Shown piece after piece: positions 54,790-64,000 of a DNA stretch of 64,000 nt (position 1 is its first letter; the number at the start of each line of letters is the position of its first letter). Under the pieces are notes generated by a model, which did no database searches, was not told the origin of the DNA, and saw nothing but the letters and a program-made list of their open reading frames with translations. The translations under genes were made by a program, and so were the position numbers. This DNA is from Spirogloea muscicola (lineage: Eukaryota > Streptophyta > Zygnematophyceae > Spirogloeales > Spirogloeaceae). The DNA is taken from the NCBI GenBank assembly GCA_009602725.1, contig WELB01000382.1, positions 1 through 64,000 on the forward strand, given 5' to 3'.

Positions 54790-55440
54790 AGAGATGGAGG
54801 GCCTGTGTGGCCAAGTACGAAGGCAAGCACACCTGAAGGGAGGAAATAGCTCTTTGAAAGTTGGGGCTGGCCATGGACCTTGTCCATTTTTTTTGGGCTG
54901 GTCTGCCACAGCCCTGGGCCCCTTCTTCTGTGTGCGAGCACTTTCTTTTACTCTCTTCGGAAGAGCCTGCTCTGCTCTTCAGCCATGCGGCCCTTGTTGG
55001 ACGAGTCTCGTCACAGCTCTCGCCGCTGATTGGGCCGCGCTTCCTCGCCCCGCTCGTTCTCGCCCTGCACCTCCGTACGTCCGTTTGCCGGTGCGAGAGA
55101 TTACTGAGAGTTCGCTTACTGCTGTCTCAGTCCTTAGCACTCCGACTCCTTCAGACCTTGTCCATTCTTTTGGGCTGGCCTCTCCCAGCCACCAGTTAAT
55201 CTGGCCGCGCTTGCTTTTGCCGGGCGGCCGTTGTTCTCGAGCCCCACGCCTTCTGTCGCCTATGCCTTCGGCGCCTTTCGGCCCTAGGGACCATGTTTCG
55301 TTCTTCCTGGGCTGCCTTTTTTCTTTTTGTGGAAGAGCTCACTGCCTGTCTCTTCAAGCTTGCCATCTCTTTTCTTGCTGGCTTTTTCGCGGCCTTTGCC
55401 CCAATTGGGAGAGCCACTTTCTCTATGCTAAGGTTGAAGA
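54790..55440 (+). mobile_element. Cluster of three LINE-like 3' tails
   Basis: GGGCTGGTCTGCCACAGCCC near 54895, GGGCTGGCCTCTCCCAGCC near 55172, and a decayed GCTGGCTTTTTCGCGGCC near 55377 followed by CCAATTGGGAGAGCCACTTT. GGAGGGCCTGTGTGGCCAAG near 54797 is the short repeat also seen near 6025 and, in part, near 52757. Confidence 0.7.
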
Positions 55441-55469
55441 AACAGGCAGTGAGCTTTTCCCAAAATTAT

Positions 55470-56000
55470 ATTTGCTCGCCCATAGAGACGAGGGACTGGC
55501 AAAGCCAGCCCAAAATGAATGGACAAAAATCGAAGAGCCAAAATAGGTGCCGGAAAGAACTGCTACACAGCTAGACACAAGACGACGCAAAGGAGAGCTC
55601 AATACCCACAGGTGAGCAGCAAGTCCGGTAACTCGCAGCTGGGAAAGAGGCACCCCGCTTAAATCCGGATGCAGCAGCCATAGCGCGGCCTGCTCGCGTG
55701 TGGACGGCGTGAGCCAGGGAGCGCTGGAACGAGACCGCCAGCCCATGCGGAATACCTGCTCCAACTAGCCGGCAGCGTATGAAGCCGGGCACCTTTCCTG
55801 GCTGAGCCGGTCGCCGGTCGATGGCCTGCCGGGCAATTGAGGAGATCCAGCCAGCGACTGCCAAAAGCCCCGTGCACGTCAATCGCCAGTGCCGCAAATT
55901 CATAACTAGCAGGGTGGTCGGCGTACTTGCCCTCCTTGCCCTGGGCCGCGTGACCTTCGGTCGACGCCGATCTGGGGAGATTAAGAAGAAAGAAAAGGCT
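55470..56000 (-). mobile_element. LINE-like 3' end with C-terminal domain
   Basis: The minus frames read YADHPASYEFAALAIDVHGA, FGSRWLDLLN, then after a frame change LAVSFQRSLAHAVHTRAGRA and MAAASGFKRGASFPAASYR. The hairpin GGGACTGGCAAAGCCAGCCC and GCTCGCCCATAGAGACGA lie at 55475-55515. It is broken by at least one frameshift. Confidence 0.75.
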
Positions 56001-56004
56001 CGCC

Positions 56005-56500
56005 CATAGAGGGGCTAGCAAGAGGGGCTAGCAAAGCCAGCCCAGAAAAGAGTGGACAATGTCCGCAGGCCTCAAGGGCCACAAAACAGTGCCCGGAAAG
56101 ACAAAACTAGACACCAAGACACGAAATGATGCAGTTGGATGCTCAGTAGCCACGAGTGAGCAACAGCAAATCAGAATAACTCGAAGCAGGAAAAGCGGCA
56201 CTCTACCGAGACCCTGAGGCAGCAGCCACAGCGCGGCCAGCGCGCGTGTGGAACGCATGAGCCAAAGAGCGATTGGCGGAGTCGACGCAGTCGGCAGTCA
56301 CCACATCCGCGATGATGCGACGACCTCCTCTGGACGGGATGGGGACCAGGTCGGCGCGCCGGGTATGGAGCTGGCCGTCCGCACCCAGCTGGATGGGCAT
56401 AATTGAGGTATACTCCACGGCCACCTTGTAGCCCGCCCTCCATGAACACTCCCTGCATGCCGTCCCTCAGGAGGTCGTGGGAACCGGTCCCCTCGCCCCC
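56005..56500 (-). mobile_element. LINE-like 3' end, internally deleted in frame
   Basis: The minus strand reads HTRRADLVPIPSRGGRRIIA, DVVTADCVDSANRSLAHAFH, TRAGRAVAAASGSR. Compared with 57611-58081, the whole LAVDVHGA...SVSLQ segment (about 80 codons) is missing while the frame continues. Upstream, LLRDGMQGVF lies in another frame. The tail GGGGCTAGCAAAGCCAGCCC sits at about 56023. Confidence 0.75.
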
Positions 56501-56539
56501 GTGCGCACAGCTCTTCTCTTAGCACCTTGCTTTCTGCAC

Positions 56540-56735
56540 CATCCGGCTCCTTCAGACCTTGTCCATTCCTTTAGGCTGGCCTCTCACAGCCACCAGTCAA
56601 TCTGGCGCTCCTTCATTCTTCCGAAGGGGGCGGGGGCTGTGGGAATGAAGTGGCTCTCCCAATTGGGGCAAAGGCTGCGAAAAGCCAGCCCGAAAAGAAT
56701 GACAAGGCCAGCCCGACAAGAATTGACCTTAGCAT
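56540..56735. mobile_element. LINE-like tails, tail-to-tail
   Basis: Plus-strand TAGGCTGGCCTCTCACAGCC (56571) faces minus-strand GTGGCTCTCCCAATTGGGGC and GCGAAAAGCCAGCCC (56650-56695); a second AAGGCCAGCCCGACAAG piece follows. Confidence 0.7.
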
Positions 56736-57585
56736 AGGGCTTCGTCTCATGTAGCCCCGCTTTTTGCACTATGCTTTGGCCCGAACAATGTGTTAAGCTG
56801 AATCGCCACCCTTTGTTTAAAGCGCACCCGCGCGCGCGGGTCATTTCTGTCTTGTCCCTCCGGGCAGCCCGCCAACCGGCCGGCCCCTCCACAAGCGGCC
56901 ACACGGCCGCGTACGGCTCGTGGGCTGCCGCCCGGCGGCTCCGCCAGCCGCGCCCAGACGTACACTGTCCGGGGCGGTGCGGCAACTTGGCCCCAAGCGC
57001 CGCTCCCGGTGCCGGCCGGCCAGCCCTTCCCGGAGGCGCCGACCCGGGGGCCAGGTTGGAGGCTGCCCGCCCGCACCCCGCCTCTCTGGATCCGAGCCGC
57101 CTACGTGGCAAAGACACCTGCTGACCTGATGATTCTGTCGGACGTGGCAGTGCCACGTGATCGGCCCCTCCCACTACAATGAACAGGACGGTGAACGGCA
57201 GCCATGGCGGGCTGCCGTTTGCAGCGGAAGATTGTTGAAGGCCGAACGGCGGTGCCAGTGGTTTGGGCAGAAAGGTGATGGAAGATGGAGCGTCGAGCGG
57301 GCAGAGAGGCAGTGCTTGGGCCAGTATGCTGAAAATGACCCCTCGCAGGGGACTGGGCCGGTGCCCTGGTTATATGGACGTCGGGGAGCCCGGGAGGGCG
57401 ACGCTCAAGTGTCTGATAGAGCTGCTTGTGGCGGCGAACGCGGTTAGCCGCCAACCGCCAAGCAGGTGATGCAGGTGGTCAACGCCTTCGTAATGCCACC
57501 CACCGCCCCTATCTAATCTGGAAGGGAGGGGGATGGGAAACTACTCTGCGGCTGCCGCCGCCTGGAGCATGGCTAGCTAACCTTC
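56736..57585. other. GC-rich region, no gene recognised
   Basis: Open frames exist but show no family motif. CACCCGCGCGCGCGGGTCAT near 56825 is a GC palindrome. The right part leads directly into the coding remnant at 57594. Confidence 0.35.
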
Positions 57586-57589
57586 AGTA

Positions 57590-58335
57590 AGCCTTGCCCT
57601 TCGCGTCGACTTGGTGGCGTCCACGACGGGCGGTGGCGGGCGCATCATTGCCGATGTGGTCACCACTGATGTGGTCGACCGCTCCAACCCGGGGCTTTCT
57701 GCCTCGCGGGCTGGCCACGCTGCGGCAAAGGCCGCTCGCAGCAAGGCGGCCAAACACGCCGACCACCCGGCTGCCGACGAGTTCGTCCCCCTGGCTGTGG
57801 ACGTGCATGGGGCTCTCGGATCCCACTGGCTCGACCTGTTGGCCAGGCTTGCACGGCGCGCTGTGTCCCGCAGGCGCGGTGAGCCGGCTGACTTCAACGC
57901 CGCTGGCTCGTGGGCTCAGGTGTATCGTATGCGCTTGTCCGTCTCCCTCCAGCGGTCCATGGCCCACGCCTTGCATCTGCGTGCTGGCCGTGCTCTCGCT
58001 GCGGCCTCCGGCTTTCGTCAGGGGGATAGTTTACCGGCAGCTAGTCTGTCGGATGTGAGGCTCCTCACTCGTAACTACTAAGTGGTCCATCCTCCCCCCT
58101 TCTGCCATAGCCTCTTCAGGCCCCGCAGTCGCTGCTTAGCTCGTAGTTTGGCCCCTTCGAACCTTGTCAATTCTTTTCGGGCTGGCTTCTCACAGCCCTT
58201 GCCCCCATTGGGAGAGCCACTTCTTCTTGCCCTTCGTAGTTTGGCCCCTTCGAACCTTGTCAATTCTTCTCGGGCTGGCTTCTCACAGCCCTTGCCCCCA
58301 TTGGGAGAGCCACTTCTTCTTGCCCTTCTGCGGTT
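57590..58335 (+). mobile_element. LINE-like 3' end: C-terminal domain, UTR and two tails
   Basis: The frame 57611-58081 is open to a TAA. It includes GGGGRIIADVVTTDVVDRSN (preceded by LRVDLV in the joining frame), KAAKHADHPAADEFVPLAVD, VHGALGSHWLDLLARLARRA, SWAQVYRMRLSVSLQRSMAH, LHLRAGRALAAASGFRQG and SLSDVRLLTRNY. The PD-(D/E)XK-like pattern is D..(x)..DVV..D...K..K. After the stop come CCATCCTCCCCCCTTCTGCC and two tails in series (58177 and 58270), each with GGGCTGGCTTCTCACAGCCC. A 5'-truncated copy; relatives occur at 51808 and 21690 on the minus strand. Confidence 0.8.
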
Positions 58336-58339
58336 CATC

Positions 58340-59478
58340 GCTTGACGGACAAACACTTTAGGCCCGATCAGCGCTACCGTGGAATGTAACGTGAACGTGC
58401 CGCCGGCGCCAGTCAGGGGGCCGGCGGGCGAGCTGGCAGGCGGCGGGGCGTGATGTGGCCGGAGCCCGGCTTCGGAGAGAGGGAGCGGATGGTGGAGGCC
58501 CCCGGACACGGCGGGGCCGCCCCCGCGTCGCGACGGGACGCCCACCGCGCGGCCCCTGGGCGGCGCCCACCTGGTCTGCCGGGCCGCGACGGCCGGACCT
58601 TGTCGCCATTCCAGACGACATTACAGCGCGCCCGGCGGCCGCGCCGCGATCTGCGGGCGTGTGCGGGGGCTCTCCCCGGGACCCAGGGGCCTAGCGCCAC
58701 CCCCCACTCGCGTGCGCAACTTGACAGCCCCCCCCCCCACCTCCGTAGCCGAGCGCCCCTCGAGCTCGCCCCCCCCGACTGCGCAACCTCCCGCGTGCCC
58801 GCACCGAACGGCCGTGCCCGCTCCCCCACACTTCGTGCCCACTGTTGAGCGACGGGCCTTGCCACCCCTCTCCCCACTCTCTCCCTCGCCGCTCCTCCTC
58901 CGCCGCCGCCGCCGCTGCGCTGCCCCCGGCAATGCGCCCACGAGCCCGCGAAGAGGCCAGGCGGTGAGCGAGCTGCGACCCGTCGTCGGGCGAGCGCTTC
59001 TCCGACGCTGATCGCGGCGGCCAGCCATGCAGGCGCACACGCGGCCGCGGCCGTTCCCGCGCAACCGGGCCGGGCAATGCGTGCAGCTCTCCTCTCCCGG
59101 GCACCACGACGGGCCCAGTCTCCGTCGCTGGGATTGTGCCGATGCTAGCTGCCAGCCGGAGAAGAAAGCTTACGCAGCCGAGCTCAAGGGTTCGAGCAAG
59201 AAGCATGCCCGCGATGCTTCGCTACACGCCGGGGACGGAGCCTCCAAGGCCATCAAGGTGGACGATGGCGTCGACCGCGTTGCACCGCTCAGCACGGCCT
59301 CCGAGGTGCTCTACAGAGCCCCCTTCTGACCGCTGGCGGTCCTTATCTTCCATCTGAAGCGCGTCTCTCACAGAATGCATCCCTCTCCTTCTTGGGTGTG
59401 CGAAACGAGGGGCAGGATGTGAGCCACTGAGGCGCATGCTTTGTCAGAGCAGCAGCGGGTTGTGAGCAGTCAGACAGA
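58340..59478. other. GC-rich DNA upstream of the AP2 gene
   Basis: The ORF at 59027-59329 (MQAHTRPRPFPRNRAGQCVQ...) could be a first exon of the AP2 gene (possible donor CCGAG|GTGCTC near 59307), but no motif supports this. No other gene recognised. Confidence 0.35.
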
Positions 59479-60952
59479 GTGCCATGGCATTGCACCCGTG
59501 CTTGCTCGCCGCGCTGGTCGAGAGCTGGAGGCTCACGCATCTCACCAGCCTGCATTCTCGCCCTGTCACAGGCCAGCGCAGGCTGGGCTCGTCTCCCCGC
59601 GGAAAGGGAGGACGAGGGCGGCGGCGCCAGCTGCGGCGAGGGGCCGGCTGGCGGGCCTGGTGGCCACCACCCGACCGCGATAGCGGCTGGCGACACTTGC
59701 TTCAAGGGCGCGAGGCTGCGCAAGTGGGGCAAGTGGGTCGCGGAGATTCGAGAGCCCCGCAAGCGCTCCCGCATCTGGCTCGGCTCCTTCGACACCGCCG
59801 AGGAGGTGAGCACGGGCGGCGCAACGGGCGTCGAGCTCCCTCCTTGACTGCTAGCGATTGGGGGCAGCATATTTTGCAGTGATCACAAGAGCTGACGCCA
59901 ACTTCTGCATGGTGGCGTTGCAGGCCGGCCAGGCGTACGACTTTGCGGCGCGCATTCTGCGGGGCAGCCAGGCGGGCGGCCCCTTCCTCAACTTCCCCAA
60001 TCGGACGACGTTAGACATCAAGCTCGCGCCGGCCACTATAGAGGCCCTCCAACGCTCGCGGGCCGAGGCTGCCAATGCCAGTGCCAGCCCATCGTCGCCC
60101 GCCACCAGCAGCTGCGGAAGCGAGAGCAGCTGCACCGTCGTCGACCGGCCGAACTGGCTTTCGGTGGAGCCTGCCACACCTGACTCGAAGCGGGAACTCT
60201 CATCATCGAGCTTGACTACATCGTTCATCTCAAAAGAAACCTCCAGGCAGCTAGTCAAGGTGGCAGCCACCAGAAGCCCGAAGTCCAGCAAAGCTTCTGG
60301 CCAACCCCTTGCTGTCCAAGTAGAGGTGAACAAAAGCGAGTTACCACAGGTAGGGGCGCCGAGCAGGAAGCTTGTGCACCTTGCGCAGGTCGAAGAGCTC
60401 TTCTCAAGCCTCGAGGCGGCCCGCGGCTGCGGCCCGCAGGTCGTCCAGACTCTGCCAGACTCCGGGCTGCTGAGCCGGGCATTGGACAACCAGCAGCGCA
60501 AGTACACCGATGTCCTGGCTGGCAAACTTGCGGCAGGCACACCTACCCTCCTTCCTGAGCCCCAACAGGAAGGCGGGTCCATGGCAAGCTCGTGGCTTAC
60601 GCAACCCAACGATTGCCATGCTCCGCCGACCACATCGGAAGGTGCCCACGAGCACGTGAAGCAGGAGCAGCTCGTCTCGTCGAGGTCCAGCTCTGACCTG
60701 ACCACAGTCTCGCCACCAGCCTCCAGCGTGGACTTGCCTTGCCATCTCCGGCAGGCTCTGGAGGGCAATGCCAGCCTCTCTGTCTACAGCACCATCGTGA
60801 AGCAGGAGCCGCCCTGCTTCTCGCCCATGGACTTGTTGGAAGCCCCTTACTTCAGTGACTACAATGACGACAGTGACTGGGCAGTCGGCCTTCGTGACCT
60901 TTGTGAGGATGTTCCATACCTCTTGGGCCCTTGCACACCTCTCTTGGCGTGA
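59479..60952 (+). CDS. DREB-type AP2/ERF transcription factor (at least 2 exons)
   Basis: AP2/ERF proteins are plant nuclear DNA-binding factors. One AP2 domain is split by an intron: exon to 59805 encodes [20 protein letters not shown] and [14 protein letters not shown], then GTGAGC; exon 59924-60952 resumes after TTGCAG with [20 protein letters not shown] and FLNFPN. Valine in WVAEIREP (position 14) points to the DREB rather than the ERF group. The 290-residue C-terminus is Ser-rich with acidic patches near the end ([20 protein letters not shown]), a plausible activation region. From the first Met the product is 451 residues, but residues 1-70 look non-coding and the true start or an upstream exon is uncertain. 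An intron inside the AP2 domain is unusual for DREB genes. Confidence 0.85.
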
Positions 60953-61840
60953 GTCAGCTGCAGATGTTGTACAGGGATTGACTGATCTGGTCAGCTTCTC
61001 CATGACCCTTAACAAGGGCCTAGTACATTGCCCAATGGCCTCCTTGATGGCCTGACTTGAATAAGAGCTGTAAGAGCATGTCAAACTTCCAAAGAAGGCA
61101 CCATGTCTTAAGAACCGTACGTAATGGACACATCACTTGAGCTCGTACTCCATCTTAAGCTTATACTACATCCCAGTAGAAAAGACGTAGCTAAGCAGAA
61201 CATCATTTTCTTGGTCAGAAAAGCACCCTCTGAAACGTGCACAGTGGTGACTTGCATCAGCAGATTTAGTCTTGGTGCATCTTCTGTGCGCCTTCCTCTC
61301 AGTGCAGCAAGACAATTTTGATCTATACTGCCAACTGAGTGTCAGCTCCTTCTACTCATGGCTGCTAGCTGATTGACTGAGCGGAAGGATGTCAGTCAGA
61401 TACACAATGAATACGTGGAAGACAAATCGCAATGTAATTCCAAGAGCCAGCTTCCATCGCAATAGACAATGGCGTGTGCATTGTGCAAGGCGGTCCACCC
61501 ATGGGCCTTGCCTTACGAAGCGCACGTTGTCATTCTGAGCGAGGCAATGGTTGCATAAGCAAGGCCGAAGGACCCCGCGTCGCTCGCTCCGTGAAGAAGG
61601 CCAAGTGCAGGACCAGGACAAGCGCACGAGGACCGGTTGGGAAGACCCAAGACGAGAGCCCAAACCGCGTTCAGTACTTGGACAACAGTGGCTACCAACG
61701 ACGGCATCCGCCGCCCCTACTACGGGGCGGCGGCAACAGCGCCCCACGACGGTTGAAGTGGGCCCTCCCACGACGCCCCACGCGCAGCAAGAGGCCCACC
61801 TCCCGCGTCGTGCCGGGCGGCCATGAGCCCCGCGGGCCCC
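60953..61840. other. Downstream of the AP2 gene, no gene recognised
   Basis: The first 400 bases are a probable 3' untranslated region. 61470-61840 has open frames without recognisable motifs. Confidence 0.4.
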
Positions 61841-61946
61841 CGCCGGATGCGGCCCCGGATGCGGAGGCCATGGCGCCGAGGCCCAAGGCTGGGCGCCGGA
61901 TGCGGCCCCGGATGCGGAGGCCATGGCGCCGAGGCCCGAGGCTGGG
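61841..61946. repeat. Two tandem copies of a 53-bp GC-rich unit
   Basis: CGCCGGATGCGGCCCCGGAT begins at 61841 and again at 61894, with one or two base differences between the units. Confidence 0.9.
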
Positions 61947-62079
61947 CGCCAGCCGAGGAGGGCCGGCGGCGCGGCGGCGGTCGAGACTCGTCTCGGGCGT
62001 CCGCCGTGGCCATAACCAGCTAGCCACAGCCCTTGCCCTTACAGTCTCTTGTACATTCGCTTCTGTGGTCATTGGACAG

Positions 62080-62940
62080 CTTACCTTGAAGGCCAGTGCC
62101 GCTGCACACACTGGCGTCCTCGTGCGCCCACCTTCACCGACGGCACCACGCTGGTCCGCAAGCAACGTTGTGGCCGCCTCCACCACCCTTTAACAGCAGC
62201 TGGCCGTGAACGGCCTGACCAACCGTGCAGTGGAGTGCGTCACCTGGTCGCCGCAGCGCCCTGCTATACTCCCTGCCACTGCCCCCGGCGTGCCAGTCCC
62301 TTTTGAGTTGTTTCACCCTCCTTGGGGTCCCATTGTTCCATTGGCGTTCATACGGCGGAGCAGCTGCAGGTACGGCTGCAGGAGTACCTCCGGCCGCAGA
62401 TTCTCCATTTGAAGCTGCAGAATATGCAGCTGGCGCTCGCCATGTTGCCAGTAGCATTGCGCAGCGCCTGCAGTACCTGGTCCAGGGCCTTCCTCCCTCT
62501 CCTGGGGCCCTCGTCTAGCACCCGGCCTTCCTCGTTTTGTCGCTGTGCAACATACCTCCCTGCCCAACAGCAGCGGCGGTCCGAGCTGCCGCCTGCTCGC
62601 CCGCGCCTGTCAGGCCGCGTCTTTGGGCAGCTGGGCGTAGCTCGCCGCTCCTGTGTCCCAGTGCTTCATCCTGTATGGCTGTTGCGCGCTGGAGGAGGCT
62701 GCAGGAGGCTGCAGCGGACGCGGAGACCAGAGCACTATCATTCAGACGGCCTTCCACTCGCTCCGCGACGTGCTGCTGGCAGACCTCCTGGGGTTACTGA
62801 GTGAGACGTAGCTGCTTTGTTTCTTGTTGTGCTTGTTTTTCTTAGCGCTTCCCCTGGCCCCCTTCTCGTACTTTGTTCATTCTTTTTTGGCTGGCTTTTC
62901 CAGCCCGTATCCTCAATGGGCGAGCCCTTCTCTCCTGGAC
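62080..62940 (+). mobile_element. LINE-like relic with 3' tail
   Basis: GGGCAGCTGGGCGTAGCTCG (62617) through GCGGACGCGGAGACCAGAGC matches the relic at 14950-15040, and its surrounding order is the same. An uninterrupted frame 62322-62804 (LQVRLQEYLRPQILHLKLQN) precedes the tail, which has TTGGCTGGCTTTTCCAGCCC near 62886 and CAATGGGCGAGCCCTTCTC. The C-terminal domain is missing, so the copy is internally deleted. Confidence 0.65.
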
Positions 62941-63269
62941 CTGGCGCAGTGAGTAGTCCTATTTGCACCTCGCACACAGGCCCAAGTTTGCTACTGGAGA
63001 AGGTGGCCTTTGACTCGTATGTGGAGCTCCTGCTCAAGTAGGACATCATGGGCACGTCCCGGCTGCTAATCCGTCCTCCCTAGGAACAGTAGTGTGGTTG
63101 ATGGTGCTCCCAAGGTACGCAGCGCTCTGCAAGCTCGACGAGGTCTCATGAGCGGCAGTCCACCGTTTCCTCGGCCTTCATTTATCCGCCCTGCCTCAAA
63201 GGCATAATCGAGTGCAAGTATGAAGAGCACTATGCAGGACCATTGTCAGTGCGCACATGCTCCGACTGC

Positions 63270-63870
63270 ATAGATGGGAGAGAGGAAGGGCACCCACGAC
63301 CTCATCAGAGACAACCCATTCGTCATTCTCCTGGAGGCTGGCTACCAAGTAACCATGCAGAGAACGTCCGATAAGCCAAATCCAGAAGGGAAGTGACGAT
63401 TGTTCTCACGTGCGGCAATTCTACTTCGTCGCTGTCTTGCAGTGATGGGGGTACTCGCAGTGTCACAGCTGTCGTAGCCACTGCTTGAAAATTCCACTAT
63501 ATCAATTTTAATCAGGAGGAGGCGGGGTATGCTAATGGCAATGCTGCAGTCACTGCGGACCGCATGTACGCGGATCGTCCCCTGCAAGTGATGAGTGTAT
63601 CGCGCTGGCATTCATGGCCACGCGGCATTTGAGAGTTGGTGGCCCAACATCCTCCAGTGGCTTGCGCTGCAGGCAATGACCCGCCGTTATGAGCAGCAGG
63701 AGAGAATGCGCGCGGTGCGCATTACATGAAGGGGAGGCCAATCCAAGCCAGTACATTGTTCAGGCAAAAACTAGTGCAGAAAAATAAGGCTATATATGCG
63801 AAGCCCTATGCAGCAGGGCGAGCAGCCCGGCTTCAGTGCTGCTGGCTTGCTTGCTCAGGTTGATATACCA
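63270..63870 (+). mobile_element. LINE-like relic, heavily decayed
   Basis: GHPRPHQRQP-type frames give way to LLEAGYQVTMQRTS near 63330 (compare LLEAGYTVTIENST at 15515). EQPGFSAAGLLAQVD near 63808 corresponds to the domain at 15860. Between them, 63700-63785 is the dispersed GCCAATCCAAGCCAGTAC repeat. No 3' tail before the window ends. Confidence 0.6.
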
Positions 63871-64000
63871 GCTAATCCTATGTCGACAGCACCATAATTC
63901 CATTTTGTTCAGATACCAACGAGTCCCATCTAACCTAGTACAGGGTGTATGTTGCTTGTTTGCTCACATGAGCGTGATACGATCATACCAGGGCCACTAC

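Noticed and set aside
59851-60768. 305-codon frame antisense to the AP2 gene
   Set aside because: It mirrors the Ser-rich AP2 C-terminal exon; the sense frame has the AP2 domain and splice sites.

Overview
The window looks like a draft-assembly contig from a streptophyte, more likely a charophyte green alga than a land plant. The evidence is a streptophyte-type plastid ribosomal-protein cluster (rpl2 and rpl16 without the introns usual in land plants), a short run of plant-type TTTAGGG telomere repeats, a DREB-type AP2 gene, a plant-type EYA phosphatase and a RAD50 model of exactly plant length (1,316 residues). The species call is inference.

Layout. 1-3661: AT-rich plastid DNA (trnI-CAU, rpl23, rpl2, rps19, rpl22, rps3, start of rpl16), stopping abruptly inside rpl16 where nuclear repeat DNA begins. 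3662-8260: two F-box/leucine-rich-repeat genes in head-to-head orientation, the second clearly a pseudogene. 8278-10175: about 1.9 kb of bacterial DNA (trypsin-like lipoprotein fragment, IS256-type transposase, partial nadD). 10180-24090: repeat-rich DNA dominated by 3' ends of one LINE-like family, plus a probable mitochondrial cox3 scrap. 25012-30546: two EYA genes transcribed away from each other. 31268-32710: ETFB, the electron-transfer-flavoprotein beta subunit. 33495-34920: more LINE tails. 35179-43580: RAD50, 27 exons. 44730-58335: dense transposon territory with a Ty3/gypsy fossil, LINE-like copies and a 200-bp CT microsatellite. 59479-60952: AP2/ERF transcription factor. 61100-63870: further LINE-like relics.

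The main unexplained structure is the LINE-like family. Dozens of 5'-truncated copies, on both strands, end in the same way: a C-terminal protein domain (RxDLV ... DVVxxD ... LAVDVHGA ... LxRAGRAxAAASG ... SDxxLLTRxY, stop), a short 3' untranslated region, a GC-rich hairpin of the form GGGCTGGC-loop-GCCAGCCC, and a conserved end resembling ATGGGCGAGCCCTTC. The stem changes between copies but remains complementary. No reverse transcriptase core lies in the window, so the LINE assignment rests on the zinc finger, the endonuclease-like C-terminus and the 3'-anchored truncation pattern. I saw no copies in the host-gene blocks at about 24.1-33.4 kb and 35-44.7 kb.

The host genes have unrelated roles: RAD50 in DNA repair, ETFB in mitochondrial electron transfer, EYA as HAD-family phosphatases, AP2 in transcription. 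They share no visible operon-like logic. Exon coordinates for EYA, ETFB and RAD50 were worked out by hand from splice sites, reading phase and remembered plant proteins, and are internally phase-consistent.
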